Positions 11,952 to 24,254 of a DNA stretch of 64,000 nt are shown piece after piece. The notes under the pieces are model-generated. The model did not search any database. It saw nothing but the letters and a program-made list of their open reading frames with translations, and had not been told where the DNA came from. Source of the DNA: Evernia prunastri (lineage: Eukaryota; Ascomycota; Lecanoromycetes; Lecanorales; Parmeliaceae); the NCBI GenBank assembly GCA_003184365.1, contig NKYR01000059.1:160249-224248 (forward strand), given 5' to 3'. The stretch's first letter is position 1; every line of letters starts with the position of its first letter. The position numbers and the translations under genes were made by a program.

Positions 11952-14900
11952 TCACTCCTGTACACTAAAGTCAACCCGACCGTTGCTGTTCAGCGCCCTC
12001 ACTTTGCCCTCTTCCCGCTTCAGACGCTTCGATCTCTCTTCAGCTTCCATCCATGCAGCACTCTCGCCCAAATCCCGAATCTCATCGCTTTGGTAGCTCT
12101 TTCTCCGCTTTTCAAAGCCGGCATACAGCGTCTCTATCTCGGAATCGATGAGTGTGGGGGGATGCTCTGAGTTTTCTTCTGGCTCGGAGGCCGAACCACC
12201 TGCTGTAGCGCTCGTACCGGCGCCAGCAGAGGGGTTTTCTTTGCGTTGAATCTGGGGTGCATGCATCGCAGTCGAAGAAGATAATTGGCCCTCACCCGTC
12301 AGGCCTAGGCTACGATTCAGCAAGCTGCTCGCCATGCCAGATGTGAAGTTTGACCACAGGCCGGATACGCTTTGACCCACCCGCGCTCCAATATTGGTCA
12401 GGCCTTGGCCTTGCACGCCGAAGAGACCTTTCTTTGTGTACGGCAAGGCTTGTGGCTTCATAGATGACATAGCCCTTGAGATCAATGGCTCAATCCTATA
12501 CGCAATCGGGTCGGCAGGGTGGAAGATGTTGTAGATCTGCTGGCACTTGGGACTCGATACTGTAATAGATAGAATGTCACCCTCTCTTCCGCTGGTCACA
12601 TTGCTTGTCTGTGTAGACGCTGCACCGAGGAAAGGATCATCAAGTGAATCTGGATTCAGCGGGCTTTGCGCAACCATGCCATTGATTGTCCGTCGAGCTG
12701 CAATCCTGCGGCCTTTCAGCATTTGGTAGAGGCCAAGTGGAGAGCCCAGGCAAAAGAAGTCCTCAACCTCGAATTTCAAGCCAAGATCCGACGTTTCCAG
12801 GTTCTTGGCGAGAGTGTTGCTTCTTGAACCTGGCTGTCTGTGCCTGTAGATGCCCTGTGGAGCTAGGTTGACATCTTTTTGATGACAGAGAATATCGAAG
12901 AGGATTGCTGACCCCAGAGAGTGGCCGATCATGCTGACTTTCCCGTTGAAGGAAGGGTTTCGTTTTATGAATAGCTCGTAGACACGGTTGCACTCTCTTT
13001 GCACGATGCCGGCGATGTGCTCACGGTAGGCGCTTTGATAGAGAAGGATGTCGAGAGCGAGGTCGGTGATTAGGTTGCGGATTGCTGGAACGCCTTCTAC
13101 TGTAATGTTCTCGAGGCTGGGGTACTCGTCATCCTCACCGAAGGCATCATTGTCAGTGAGATCCTGCTCCCTTTCATTTTGTTTGAAGCTTTGTTTCGGG
13201 AAGTCGAGAAGATGCCGCCACACGACTGGGAGCACTTGCACTCGACAGTTCTTGGGTAATTTGTCGACTTCTGCGTTCAGTGCTTGTAGGTCCGGTGATG
13301 TTTCGTAGACAGTTTTAAGGGTCTTGCGCAAAACATTGACATCATGGATGAAATTGATGCTTTCCATACGCAGTCCGAGCCTCTGGTTGGACACTGAGTT
13401 AGCAGAAACATTGATAGCGGTTTGAAACAGTCGCTTACTTGTCCAATGCCATGAGTGACAAGTATCAAGTGCTCAATCTCTCGACCCTGGTCCTGACCAT
13501 CAGCGTCTTTGTAATCCTCTTTGATCTCGTCTTCATCGGCTTGACGTCGCTCTTCTTCCTGCTTTGCAGGGTCGTCCGAGAATGAAGACAATTGTCTCTC
13601 TAAGGTTACTAAACGCGGCTCTTGTTGCGCTGCAGATGCCGAGCGCTTCAGCTGCTCTTCATCGGCAAGTTCTTTATCAGCCTTGGGGACTGCGGATCTC
13701 CTTTTCGAGTTGTCCATCCCAGCCTCACTTTTCTTGCCGCTAGGACTATCGCCGTCCTTCTTAGTCTCCTTCGCTTTGTCTACTTCCGAGTAGCCTCGTA
13801 GAACCTTGACACCCCCGAGATGACCGCCACCAGCAAATCTCTGATATACGGTACTACTCATCCGCGAGAGGAAGTCGTCCGTGAGCAGCCAAGCAGTTGT
13901 GGCATCTTGATACGTCACGACGGAATTCATATAAGCTCCAAACAGCCGCTGTGTCTGAAGCTCAAATTTTGCTGGTATCGAGGGCTCCTCTTTCGATTTC
14001 TCCGTAGTACTAGTAGACTTCTGAATATCTGCAGCGTTCATTGAGACGGGCCTTGACTTTGGTTGTGAGGCAGCTTGAAGCGTTTCGTTCCGCCACGGTT
14101 TGACCTTTAAATAGCCTTCTTCTAATTGGATCGCAAGGTTCTCATCACAAGGCCGAAGGGAGGAGCCTTCTTGGTAGAACCAACTTCCACGGCGCACGTC
14201 ATAGATCGGGCCAAGCCAGTACGTTGGGGCAAGCTCTCTTGCCTCGATGTCAACATCGAACAAGAAGTCTTCATTGACAGGAACTTTAACCATTCCTCCT
14301 TTTTCGGAACTTGTAGCTTCGTTAATGCTGGTATTTCCTCGCGATCCGTGCGTCTTGCGAGTATTTGCGTCTCCCTGGCCGCTTCCATCTCTACCCTTGG
14401 TATAGAGGGTTTGGTCCTGTCGGCTACCTATCTCTCCAATGTCGCCTGTGGGCGACTGTTCTCGGCGCTTCTCATGTTCATCTTCAACCATCTTCTGAAA
14501 TGCCGTCTCAACGGATCGGGAGTCGCGGACAGAGAAGGCTGCATACTTCTTAGGAGCTGGGAGGGGCTTTGCATCTTTAGGTTGATCAAGAGGTAAAGGC
14601 TTCCGCTTTGGTGACTGTTTTGACGCTTTAGAGAAGGCCTTGGCAGGAATAATGCCTAAACTAGGGGCTTACATCCACGGCGTAGAACCATCTCACTTGG
14701 TTCGGAGGACAGTCTTTGGGATACTGACTAAGACTGAGGCGATGGCGATGACCAATGCTATGATCAGCACCCTGCTGGTTACTCAACTTCGAAGGTTCCA
14801 ACTCCTTGCCCTGGCTCGGCTTTGGAGTATTGCTTCTTGTGCTCCATGGGGAGATAGAGTCGAGAAACCCGCCTGGCGCAGCCATCTTACTCTTCCGGTA

Positions 14901-14978
14901 GACAGACCGGAGGAGATTGAAGCGCGCCAATGCGAAAATTGGGTGGTGACCATAGGTATGGATCCTAGACTGGTGCAA
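11952..14978 (-). CDS. DDHD-domain phospholipase (phosphatidic-acid-preferring PLA1 family)
   Basis: Three exons on the minus strand (14978-14673, 14614-13439, 13382-11952) join across 58- and 56-bp introns to give about 970 residues, usual for Pezizomycotina members. The N-terminal region has PPNQVRWFYAVD joined to SPKRKPLPLDQ, then PTYWLGPIYDVRRGSWFY, a WWE-like segment. THGIGQ is split exactly at intron 2. The lipase nucleophile elbow is GHSLGS, Ser at about residue 649. The DDHD domain follows: VEDFFCLGSPLGLYQML, then IYNIFHPADPIAYRIEPLI. Family members (yeast YOR022C, mammalian DDHD1/2) hydrolyse phosphatidic acid or other glycerolipids and act at mitochondria or the early secretory pathway. 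Long Ser/Glu-rich linkers separate the blocks. An alternative start is the Met at 14885 (MAAPGGFLDS). The PPR gene lies upstream in the same orientation. Confidence 0.9.
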
Positions 14979-15419
14979 TTATGATTATGTAGGACACGTT
15001 TGATCTGCCTAGGGAAGGACGACCTCATTTGAGCGTCTCCCGCGGTAAGCGCGGTAGGAGGTATCTCCGTTGCTGCTTTTAACTTTCAAGGTAGGGTATC
15101 TGAAAATTGATACTTTGATTCCTAAAGTACTTATGATCCGATCGCAATGGTAATCGAACGCTCTCATCCTTCACGCAATCCGTGAAGATGTACTGTTTAC
15201 TGCTCTTAGAATTTTCTAAGGGACGGTTTTAACCTTGGAAGGGGTAGCTTCCAAGTCTACCTCTCCTTTCCTCCAGATCTTTGAGACCTTAAGCATTTGG
15301 ATTAGCGTTGATTTAAGGTAACCTTATCGGAACGAAGGTCTCGATTGTAGTTCCCAGCCAGACAGATCCGTCTTACTCATTCTGCTCAAGTAGCTCGATC
15401 TCTGTCAAATTTAGGGATC
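14979..15419. other. Intergenic between two minus-strand genes
   Basis: About 440 bases form the 5' region of the DDHD gene and the 3' region of the PPR gene. No gene or clear signal was seen. Confidence 0.55.
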
Positions 15420-17915
15420 TCAAGGTTCCACGTCCCTGCCAATCGCTCCAATATCGAAGAAGGTCTCGCTCGAGTGCACAAACTCATACTCATCTTCACC
15501 ACTTTTCTTCGTGACCGTATACTGGCCTAATTTTAGCAACTCCTCATAAGCCTCCGGATAGGCAGCCCAAGCCCACTCCTTGACCTTCTGCTTATTAGTA
15601 TCTCTCTTGACCGCGTTATAAAATGTGCCGATCCTACTGCGTGTTAGTCTGTGAAGCCATGACGAATCATAGCCGTAAGAAAAGGGGAGTGGTCAGACAT
15701 ACAGGAGAGCGTCGGGTTTATACCCCGCTTCCTTTTCTGCGTCATTGATGAGCTTGACACACTCTCCGAACAGATTGTGCCCGGCCAAAGACCCCACATA
15801 TGCAGCGTAGATCTCCCTCGTAACTTCGATTTCAAACCTCTTCAGCCTTCCCCAGATATCTCTCGCAACCCTCTCGCCAAACGGCGCTCTCTCACAGGCC
15901 CTCATTGCTATCTGAATGCTAGCATAGCTCGGCCCCTCCCTCGAGTGCACAATCTCTTCCCAGAAACCCTGCGCAGTGTGGTGGTTCCCGCAGCTGGTGT
16001 AGGCAAGCATGAGGGCGTTATACAACTGCGTATTGGGTTCGATTTCTGAATCGAGCTTCATCATGTTGTGTACAGTTTCTAGAGATTCGAGATCGCCGGT
16101 TTTAGCTATGCCAGAGAGGCAGGCTACGTAGGTTGAAATCGTAGGGCGAAGGGACTTGATTTGTTGTTGGCGCATGTGGCCGAAGACGTGGGTAGCCATG
16201 TCAGAGCGCTTACGGGTGAAGAAGTGTTGCATGAGGGAGGTTCGCGTGGGGATGTCGGTCTCCGAGAAAGTTTTCCTCAAGATTTGATAGGTTTCCCAAG
16301 CGCGAGAGGTCGGGGTATTGTAGTCTAAGATATGGGACAATAGAACTTCGCTGATCAAAGCGCGTTGATCGAGGCCGTAGTGGAAGGCGTGAGTATTGAG
16401 AAGGTCGACTAGATCTTCCATTTCACCGCGTTGGAGGTGAAGGAGTGACAGGGCAGCTACCGTCTCAGGTTCGAACCGTGCTTTACGTTCACCCAAGTCT
16501 TCGACGAGACCCATGATGACGTCGTAGTTTTGACGTTTTTCTGCGCAAAGGGCGACGATGAGCTTATTAATTAGAGGCAGATTCTCCGAGTCAACAGACC
16601 CTTCAGCCTGAAGATGAGCATAGGCAGCCCTTGCGCCACCAAGGTCCCCAACCTTTATTCGATAGTCGAGCTGTAAGAGATATGTTCGCGCATTGGGCGC
16701 CAACCTCCATTTCTGACCCAGAGCTACATACCGTTCGGCGGTGTAAGGGTCATTTTTTGAGTTGGCAAGCTCAACCAAGCCATTGATAGTCTCCATGTCC
16801 AACGACGATGCCAGCCCCCTCTCTTCTTGCCGCCGTACCATGACCTCCATCATCCCCTCGATCTCGTCAACGCTCCTGCCTTTAGCAGCCGCCCACTGAA
16901 AGATCACCACCCAGGGCGCTCTCTCCTCCGGTGTTCTCTCTATTAGCGATTTGAATATAGGGTCCCCCCAGTCAAGCTCGCCTTTGCTGATACAGAGCTT
17001 CAGCACCATAGCATCCGTTAAACTTGTGGGCGTCGCTCTATTGGAGATGGGATGTTGATACCATCTCTTTGTCATCTCCATATCAGCTTGGTGAAGCGCA
17101 AAGAACACAGTGATAGTTTCGTGAAATTTAGGATCAAAAGGTATATTGTACTTTTGCATGATATCGACAGTCTTCTGCAGCTCTGCGACTCGATTCTCTC
17201 GGATCAAACCCTTCATTATTCGGGACCATGGAGACGCTCCCACAGGCTTCAGATGGTCTTCCCAGTATTTCTCAAGAAGATCCCGCGCGTAAAGGGCATC
17301 ACCGAGTCGTGCCATGACTTGTATGAATGGCAAAAGATCTTGATAAAATGGCACAGGTGGCTCTGTATCATCCATCATGGTCTCCCTTCTTTTCTTCAAT
17401 TCCTCAAAAATCACTTTGGCCAGCTCATTGTGGGCCTTGTACTCGTAGATCTTCCGGCCCACGATTTTCAGCACCTTCAAGGCCATCCTCAATTCCTCGC
17501 TTGTAATCCCAAACCTAGGGTCCTCGACGTAGGCAATCTTCAAATGTTTCAATGTCTCCAGAGCGTATTGAGCTTGTATATCCTCCAACGCCAGCGCAGC
17601 CCGCTGTTTCGAGCGAAAAAAGTCCACGAATGCCTGTGCTAACTCTCGGGGAGGGGGCGCTCTGGCTGCCATGCTCAGCCTATTATTCAAATCGAGCATT
17701 GTCTCAAAACCTGGCTCGTATGCTATGGGCTTCGGGCGTCGTTTTGGTTTGCGCCCAAATCCGAAAAATGTTCTCCTGGGAGCGGTACAGGGTACGGGGC
17801 ATTGCCACGCTCGCAAGCAATGAGACGTGACGGGGGACCAGCATCGTGTATTTGAGTATAGTTCGTTATGTATTATCTGTTGGAAGACATGTCGCGTGAG
17901 ATGAGAACGCATCAT
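15420..17915 (-). CDS. Mitochondrial pentatricopeptide-repeat (PPR) protein, possibly CIA84-like
   Basis: Exon 17915-15703 joins exon 15633-15420 across a 69-bp intron (GTATGT donor), giving 808 residues. The N-terminus (MMRSHLTRHVFQQIIHNEL ... CLRAWQ ... RRTFFGFGRKPKRRPKP) is Arg-rich with almost no acid, as in a mitochondrial presequence. The body is helical with degenerate 35-residue repeats, such as LYNALMLAYTSCGNHHTAQG, ISTYVACLSGIAKTGDLESL and IYAAYVGSLAGHNLFGECVK. PPR proteins bind organellar RNA and support its processing or translation, or act in assembly of respiratory complexes. The FFGFxRKP start and overall plan recall Neurospora CIA84, a complex I assembly factor; that match is from memory and tentative. 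The C-terminal exon ends in a short acidic and aromatic tail after EEYLLKLGQY-like residues. Confidence 0.75.
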
Positions 17916-19170
17916 GACTCGCTGGAGGAGATCCTAGAATGAACAAGACTGCGGTAAGCGTTAGCACTCAGCAATCGCACGAAGACCTGGACTCACAACA
18001 TTATAGACGAAGCTCGGGACAACATTAGAGAGAGCAACATGAGTCAATTGAACGTACGATATGTACAATGAGGAGATGCAAGACAACCGTATTGTCTTTG
18101 AGAGAAGAAGACCCCTTCTTCTCCAAGCGCGCGGTGGCTTAGCATCCCGGGCCGCTTTTACTCTAAAGTGAGTGAGTAGTAAGGCAGTAGGGGCAGAATA
18201 GTCGTACAGAGGCGTACAATACACCAGAAATGCAAGAAGCCTGTGCAATGTCAAGGTGATATATAACAAAGCAAGCTCAATGATCAAAAAGCTCAGAGGT
18301 CATACAAGCCGCTCTGTTGAGAGCGCTAGCCCTAGAGACTTTTAGGTATGTACCCCGCAGTACCTACCTACTCTCTTGGATACTCATCACGACTACATAC
18401 TTTTCGTGTCACGATACTCATGCCATCCCCAGAAACTAATTATGCTTGGAGCGGGATCTTTGATGAGGTCTGACGTTAGTTTGTGAGATGTTGAAATGGA
18501 GATTTGAATGTGGGACAGAGGGATTGAGATAGCTGCCGAAGATGAACGTTCGCAACAGATCAATTTGGTTACAAAGTTTCTAACCGGCCTATTTACAGCA
18601 ACTGTGAGACTGTATTACTCTTAATAGAAGGGCTCATTGTTGTGATGATTTTTCAGGAAGGGGTTTTGGTAAGGCAACGTGTTTCCCCCTGAACGAGGAC
18701 CCCACCAAGATATGGGATACCACGAGCCGCTCGAATCATACTCCGTAGATTCTTCCCGTCGGCATCTCGTGAAAGCTGATGATAGACAAAGCCTCGCGGG
18801 GCAAAGCACCGGAGATTGTGTAGTTAAAATACATGCAGTCATCATCCATCGAAGGACGGTCCTCAAGGCGAACCAGCGTGCGTTCAGGGCCATCTGCGCT
18901 CGAAACGGCGTGCTCCATACTCCACCTGCAGTATTGTTCTATCATTAAGGTCAATAGGTTGCTTGAGAATGGTTTGTTGCCGCCCACTAGAGTTTCAAAC
19001 GGAGTGGTCGATAGGCAAAAGGCGTACCAGCGCCGAAAACCAGCCCATTGCACTACAAGCTGCTTAGTGCATGCACAGGCCTCAAACAAGCGACTTTAAA
19101 TGAAGACGCTTGATGCGCACGAACTGTAAGTGCTGTTGCTCTAGCACTTTCAAGCATGTCCACTAGAAGT

Positions 19171-19203
19171 TGATGCAGCCTTGATGCAGCCTTGATGCAG
19201 CCT
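19171..19203. repeat. (TGATGCAGCCT)n tandem repeat
   Basis: Three perfect 11-base units in a row. Confidence 0.9.
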
Positions 19204-20667
19204 TCTCCTTGACCACAGACAAGGCTGAGCTCTAGACGAGGATAAGCACTAGCCATGACAAATGTCTCAAAAAGAAATTCAAGATGTAGGTTGCCTCATC
19301 GTGATACGCATCTAAGGATCGTCGAAGTACGACAGGGACACTGCCCATGAATGAAGTGGTGCTTTGCAGCGAGGTGAGTTCAGGCATCCATTCGTTCCCT
19401 GCGTGAGTGCCCATACTAAAGTATGAATTCACCCTGAAGATTAGACTATGTCACCCCACTATGTCACCCCACGCAGTCCACTGGTTTCCGTGATCCGTCA
19501 CAGCCTCAACAACGCCCCACGTATGATTGTCAGTACCAATGCATGTCGTCTTGCATGCTGTTTGCTCACTGATATACAAGTCATGCGCCGTAGTGCGAGC
19601 CGATCACTCTTTGTAGGGCCACTTTCTGCTCATTGCGTGATCAGTTTCAGCCGGCACTCATTATCCGAATAAATGAAGATAAAAGAATGAAAAGCAAGCA
19701 AGCGTGGCTATGGTTGACTGAAATAGTCTCCAAATTAACTTCCGATCATCGTTCCAGCCTCCAGTCCCTACACCTCAGCGAGGGAAAAAACAATATCTGC
19801 CTACACTTGCACAGCCTACTGCAATGGTTGGCAGTAAAGATTCTTTTGCCATTCCGGGCTCCTGTCAAAACACTGCAGCCTCTTCTTCCTCGGAGACTCT
19901 TGAAAATGCAGAAACTGCACTGTCTTACGTCACATCCATCAACCGTTGGCAACTGGTTTGATGGCGCGTGATCAGTAAGCGAAACTTCTGGACCGCCTAT
20001 ACGTGTCTTCAATCAGAATCGTGAACATTACACCGCTCCTAGCTTAGGAGTTGATATAGGACAACAACTATCTATGAGGCCCGTCTCCATGTTGCAACAG
20101 ACAACAAAGGTGTTGTGTATGTCGCAACAGTGAATTCTTTCCGCGGTTAGATGGCGCATTCCCACTGCATCATGCCGTAGTCTTGTCTTCAAGGCGCAGC
20201 AGTAAGCAAAATCCTAAGAAGCCACGTGCTAAGTATCTGGAAAGTGGCCGTGAAGAAGAAATGTTTGTGAAACTAGACGGGGGCTTCGGGTCGATGTCAC
20301 ATACTCCCTTGGTAAATTGAAAGAGGACGACTTGCCAGCAGATGTGGGCGAGGTATAAGCATCAGCCAAGGGTTAGAAGCTGATACTGTTTCACCTTTCC
20401 AACGCTCCTACCTGGCACTTTTTGCCTTGATCAACGGGAAATGCAGTGTGCTTGGGCTGAAATGATATGTAGTCAATACTTTCCAATTCATCGAATGCAA
20501 TCTCGGAGGATTCAGATGGAGTTCAGGTTCAGAATACTGTTGGTTCGCCTGCAATGGGGCCGTAACTCTGCAGAAAGCCTGACCATCGATGGACGCTTTG
20601 TTGGCAGACTTATGAAACAGCCTAAGAGGACGAGATACTGACGTAGCTGCCACAAGGCATTCAATTC

Positions 20668-20677
20668 TATAAAAAAA
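20668..20677 (+). promoter_or_regulatory. TATA-like element and pyrimidine-rich leader
   Basis: TATAAAAAAA lies about 134 bases upstream of the ATG at 20802. It is followed by a CT-rich stretch (about 20700-20745), a common arrangement in strongly expressed fungal genes. Confidence 0.4.
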
Positions 20678-20801
20678 CCGCTTTCCGTCTGATATCACTT
20701 ATCCTTCTTCTACTTCCCGTGTTTTCTTCTTCTCTTCTTTGTGCCTACAGATTCTGACTATTCGACCTGAAAGCAGAGTTCGCAACGTTGCCCACTTCGA
20801 A

Positions 20802-21839
20802 ATGTCTTTATCCCTTATAATTTCGCTGACAGTCATTCTGACTGCCTGGTTTGCGACAGCATCATCAAATAGCGGGATATGCTATAGTTCGAATCGGATC
20901 CAGGATGGCGACCAACTACCTTGTGACCCGAGAGCCGAAGTCAGTTCCTGCTGTCAATTGGGCTACATCTGTCTCAGCAACGGGCTCTGCGAGCCGAGCG
21001 GCAGTCTATCCCAATATTATACGACTTACTACACTGGTACCTGCACGGACCCTTCGTGGAATTCTCCTTCGACGTGCCCTGAGATTTGTAACAACAATAA
21101 AACCAGGTCAGTAACATTCTATCAAGTTGTACTTCTGGAGCGTACATTCGACAGATTTTAGATCGTAAAAAGACAACGCTAATCCTGAAACCTCTCTTAG
21201 TATGCTTTACCTTGCATATCCTGTATCACGAATACTGTTAAGCTGATTTCAATAGATCCCTCCAACGGCAATGGTGTAGTGACTTGTGGGGATGACAATT
21301 ACTGCTGCTTCGGTTTACAAGACTCCGAATGCTGCTCGACCCAATCCCTGCTATTTACTCTAGGCTCAAGCCCAGCCACTATAGAAACGACACTTGGATC
21401 TATGACGACAAGCACCACTCCCACGACTAACGCCCCAGTCTCTGCAACTTCTTCCGTACCACCTTCTTCTAGACCGTCCTCCAGCCCGTCTGCTATATCC
21501 TCCTCGTCATCCAAAACTTCGAGCCCATCCGCCGCCACCTCCATTACTCCGCCTCCTAGTCCAAGCCCGAGCAGTAACCACGTCGCTGTCGGTGCAGGCG
21601 TAGGTGCCGGAGTACCAGTCGGCCTAGCCATTCTCGCAGGCCTAGTCTACCTGATACGACGCCGATCGAGGATGGGCAATGACCGAGACGGGATCGCCAC
21701 GTACCTAGACAATAAGAACGAGTTGGATGGAGGGAATCGGAAGGCTTTGCGTGGAGCGTCCGAGCTCGCCGTGGGCAGTAGGACGCCGGAGCTCTCCGGT
21801 CATAGTCTTGCGGAACTGCAGCATCCGACATCCCTATGA
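20802..21839 (+). CDS. Cys-rich, Ser/Thr-rich single-pass membrane protein
   Basis: ATG at 20802 opens a signal peptide (MSLSLIISLTVILTAWFATA). A Cys-rich ectodomain follows with GICYSSNRIQDGDQLPCD, SSCCQLGYICLSNGLCEP and, after an intron, TCGDDNYCCFGLQDSECC. Next come a Ser/Thr/Pro-rich stalk, a transmembrane helix (VPVGLAILAGLVYL) and a short basic then acidic tail. This plan is common in filamentous ascomycetes, resembling Mid2/WSC-type wall sensors without a WSC domain; function is not established. The intron lies between about 21088-21107 and 21255. The good donor GTCAGT at 21107 puts the second exon out of frame with acceptor AATAG at 21255, whereas the weaker donor GTAACA at 21088 keeps frame but removes a Cys. 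The exact splice is therefore unresolved. Confidence 0.7.
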
Positions 21840-22959
21840 GAACATCAAGATCTGGCAACGGAAACATGGACTCAGAGACAAATGAATAGTATTCTGATAC
21901 GGAAAAGCTACCTGTCAATCGAGACAGACTGAGCAGCGAAGGCAGAAGGAGTAGTCGAACAGTCGCCACAGCAGGACTAGGCGTTGAGGGTAAGCGTGTC
22001 GCACGTCATGACAATATTGCTTAGTGACAATATCGCCTCTCGCCTCTGACGAACATACAATGGTACCACGTCACGGACGTTTGAGCAAGGAAACAAGAGT
22101 CATGAGAGGGTTTTATATACACCGGCCCACCACTAACAATCGACTATTTTTTCAATCTTACTTCTTTTAGCGTCAGAGCCATATCAATCTTTTGCCCTGC
22201 CCGCCAACACCCTGTATGTAGCTTCACGCTCACTTCAAGTCTAAATGAATACATACGGGAGTTTCCTAGCACCGGGTCCGACGATATGATTGTTCAGGCC
22301 TCTCTTCGATTGCTAGCCCAGTGTTTGGGAGGGCCCAATCTAATACACTCGGGTTCATCTTTGCCAGCGATGAGACGGAAAGGCTAACCCTGAGTATTTT
22401 CCAATTCGCAGTGAAGGCTACATGCCCAATCATCCATCATCTCTCAACATTCCTCTCCAAAAGAAGCCACATAGATAACTGGCAAACCGCGAAGCTTCAA
22501 CCAGAAGTCTTGACCCGACACCCAATCAGAGTAAGATCTATTCAAACGGCTATTCTCTGGGGTACGAGCTCTGCGTTCATTGGTTCACTGGTAGACATGG
22601 GCGCTTGAAGCAACGGTGCACCCAAAAACAATTCAACATATTGCCAAGAGGAAAAACAGAATAAAATAAACTCACCCCCTGCCAGAACCGCACCTCAATC
22701 CCTCACTCACATCTTAGCATTCGCCCAGATGCGACATTGCACTCAACACACGAAGACCACCAGTCATCGCTACCGCATCTCCCACCCCCGAAGAACAGAA
22801 AACACACTTACCGAAGACGCCCAGGGCCAGCATACGGCCACTCTCCCGCCAGCCACACCAGACGGCCTAGACTGCCTACTGGTAAACCCCACTACTACCC
22901 AACAAAAGCGAGATCAACCCGACTATCCACCCTGTCTATCGCGATGACAAAAGAAATCC

Positions 22960-23240
22960 TCCCCCCCACCGATCCCTTATCTATCCACCCATCACCACGC
23001 CATCTCCACTTCCTTCCTTCGAGCCCTCTTCTTTCCCTCGAAACCCCCATCACCTACCTCCCGGCTTCATCCATGCATCTATGCATCCCCTCCGTCGCCA
23101 TCTCCGTCTCCATACCCGTCTCCATCTCCATCCCCTCCATCTCCATACCCATCTCCCTCTGCCATCTGCACCCTCAAATCCAACTCCAACTCCAATTCCA
23201 ATTCCAATCCGACCCAACCCAACCCACCACAGCCAGCCCA
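22960..23240. repeat. Pyrimidine-rich low-complexity tract
   Basis: The plus strand is almost purely C, T and A, with repeated CTCCAT and CCAATT-like hexamers. It would form a polypurine-polypyrimidine segment. Confidence 0.75.
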
Positions 23241-23619
23241 TCCCCATCTCTCGAAAAGCTAACTCTACAGCGCAGCCTTCCATCCGCCTTCACTTCACTT
23301 AACCACTCCCTATATCACACTGCCTCTGAACCACTCACTCACCCACCAAACCACACTGCATCGGCACCACACACGCATCTCGCGCGCTAGTTTCGATAGC
23401 AGCGTCCCATCTGCCATACGACGCACAGGGAGTTGCGACTTACTTTAATGGGAACGGCTCGTGAGAGAAGGGCGAGGGGGAGCAAGGCCGTGCGGGGCGG
23501 GGAGGGGGGGTGTGGACCGGGCCGGGGGGAGCAAAAGATGGGAGAGCAAACCAAACGATGGAAGAGCAAACCAAACGATGGGGGTGCAAACGACCAGAAG
23601 CAAGACGGATGAGATGAGG

Positions 23620-23979
23620 TAATAGCAGTAATCGTAGTAGTCGTAGTAGTAGTAGTCGTAGTAGCAGTAGCAGTAGCAGTAGCAGTAGCAGTAGCAGTAG
23701 CAGTAGCAGTAGCAGTAGCAGTAGCAGTAGCAGTAGCAGTACCAGTACCAGTACCAGTAGCAGTACCAGTACCAGTAGCAGTACCAGTACCAGTAGCAGT
23801 ACCAGTAGCAGTAGCAGTAGCAGTAGCAGTAGCAGTAGCAGTAGCAGTAGCAGTACCAGTAGCAGTACCAGTACCAGTAGCAGTAGCAGTAGCAGTACCA
23901 GTAGCAGTACCAGTAGCAGTACCACCAGCACCAGCAGCACCAGCAGCAGTACCACCACCACCACCAGCACCACCCCCAG
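23620..23979. repeat. AGTAGC/AGTACC compound microsatellite
   Basis: About 360 bases consist of trinucleotides AGT, AGC and ACC in alternating blocks. A pure AGTAGC run of roughly 110 bases near 23660-23740 is followed by AGTACC-rich segments, another AGTAGC run and a final ACC-rich tail. All three frames are open on the minus strand, giving artificial Leu- or Tyr/Cys-rich frames. Confidence 0.95.
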
Positions 23980-24150
23980 CTCACACACGTCCTTACTCGG
24001 AACGCGCTGAGTTCCGGATCAGGTGAGTTTCCGGTCCGGTGAGTTAGGATCATCACGCCAGTCCCATACCACGCGAGTCCCATGCCACGCGAGTCCCGTA
24101 CGACCGGCTCTGATCCCTCAGAGAAGGAAGAGTAGAATTGACGTCCGAAG

Positions 24151-24254
24151 CTGCCGTCCAAACCTGACTTCCAAACCTACCTTGCAAACCTACCTTGCAA
24201 ACCTACCTTCCGAACCTACCTTCCAAACCCACCTTCCAAACCTACCTTGCAATC
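24151..24254. repeat. 13-base minisatellite, about 8 units
   Basis: Units such as CTACCTTGCAAAC and CTACCTTCCAAAC recur every 13 bases, with one or two changes per unit. Confidence 0.9.

Larger units (their letters stand above)
17916..20801. other. Long intergenic region, no supportable gene
   Basis: Frames of 60-117 codons occur on both strands. The best looking, minus 19089-18736, contains ISGALPREALSIISFHEM but has no recognisable family or splice partners. A short tandem repeat (19171-19203) and a TATA box near the right end are listed separately. Confidence 0.45.

Noticed and set aside
17052..17642. 196-codon plus-strand frame
   Set aside because: Antisense to the PPR gene and without any domain.
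18736..19089. Minus-strand frame with a protein-like C-terminal half
   Set aside because: No family, no splice partner, and the first half looks random.
22737..23390. 217-codon Pro/Ser/His-rich frame
   Set aside because: It arises from the C-rich low-complexity tract; the minus strand is equally open.
23440..24161. Long minus-strand frames rich in Leu or in Tyr/Cys
   Set aside because: They are produced by the AGTAGC/AGTACC microsatellite, which lacks stops in every minus frame; there is no gene-like flank.
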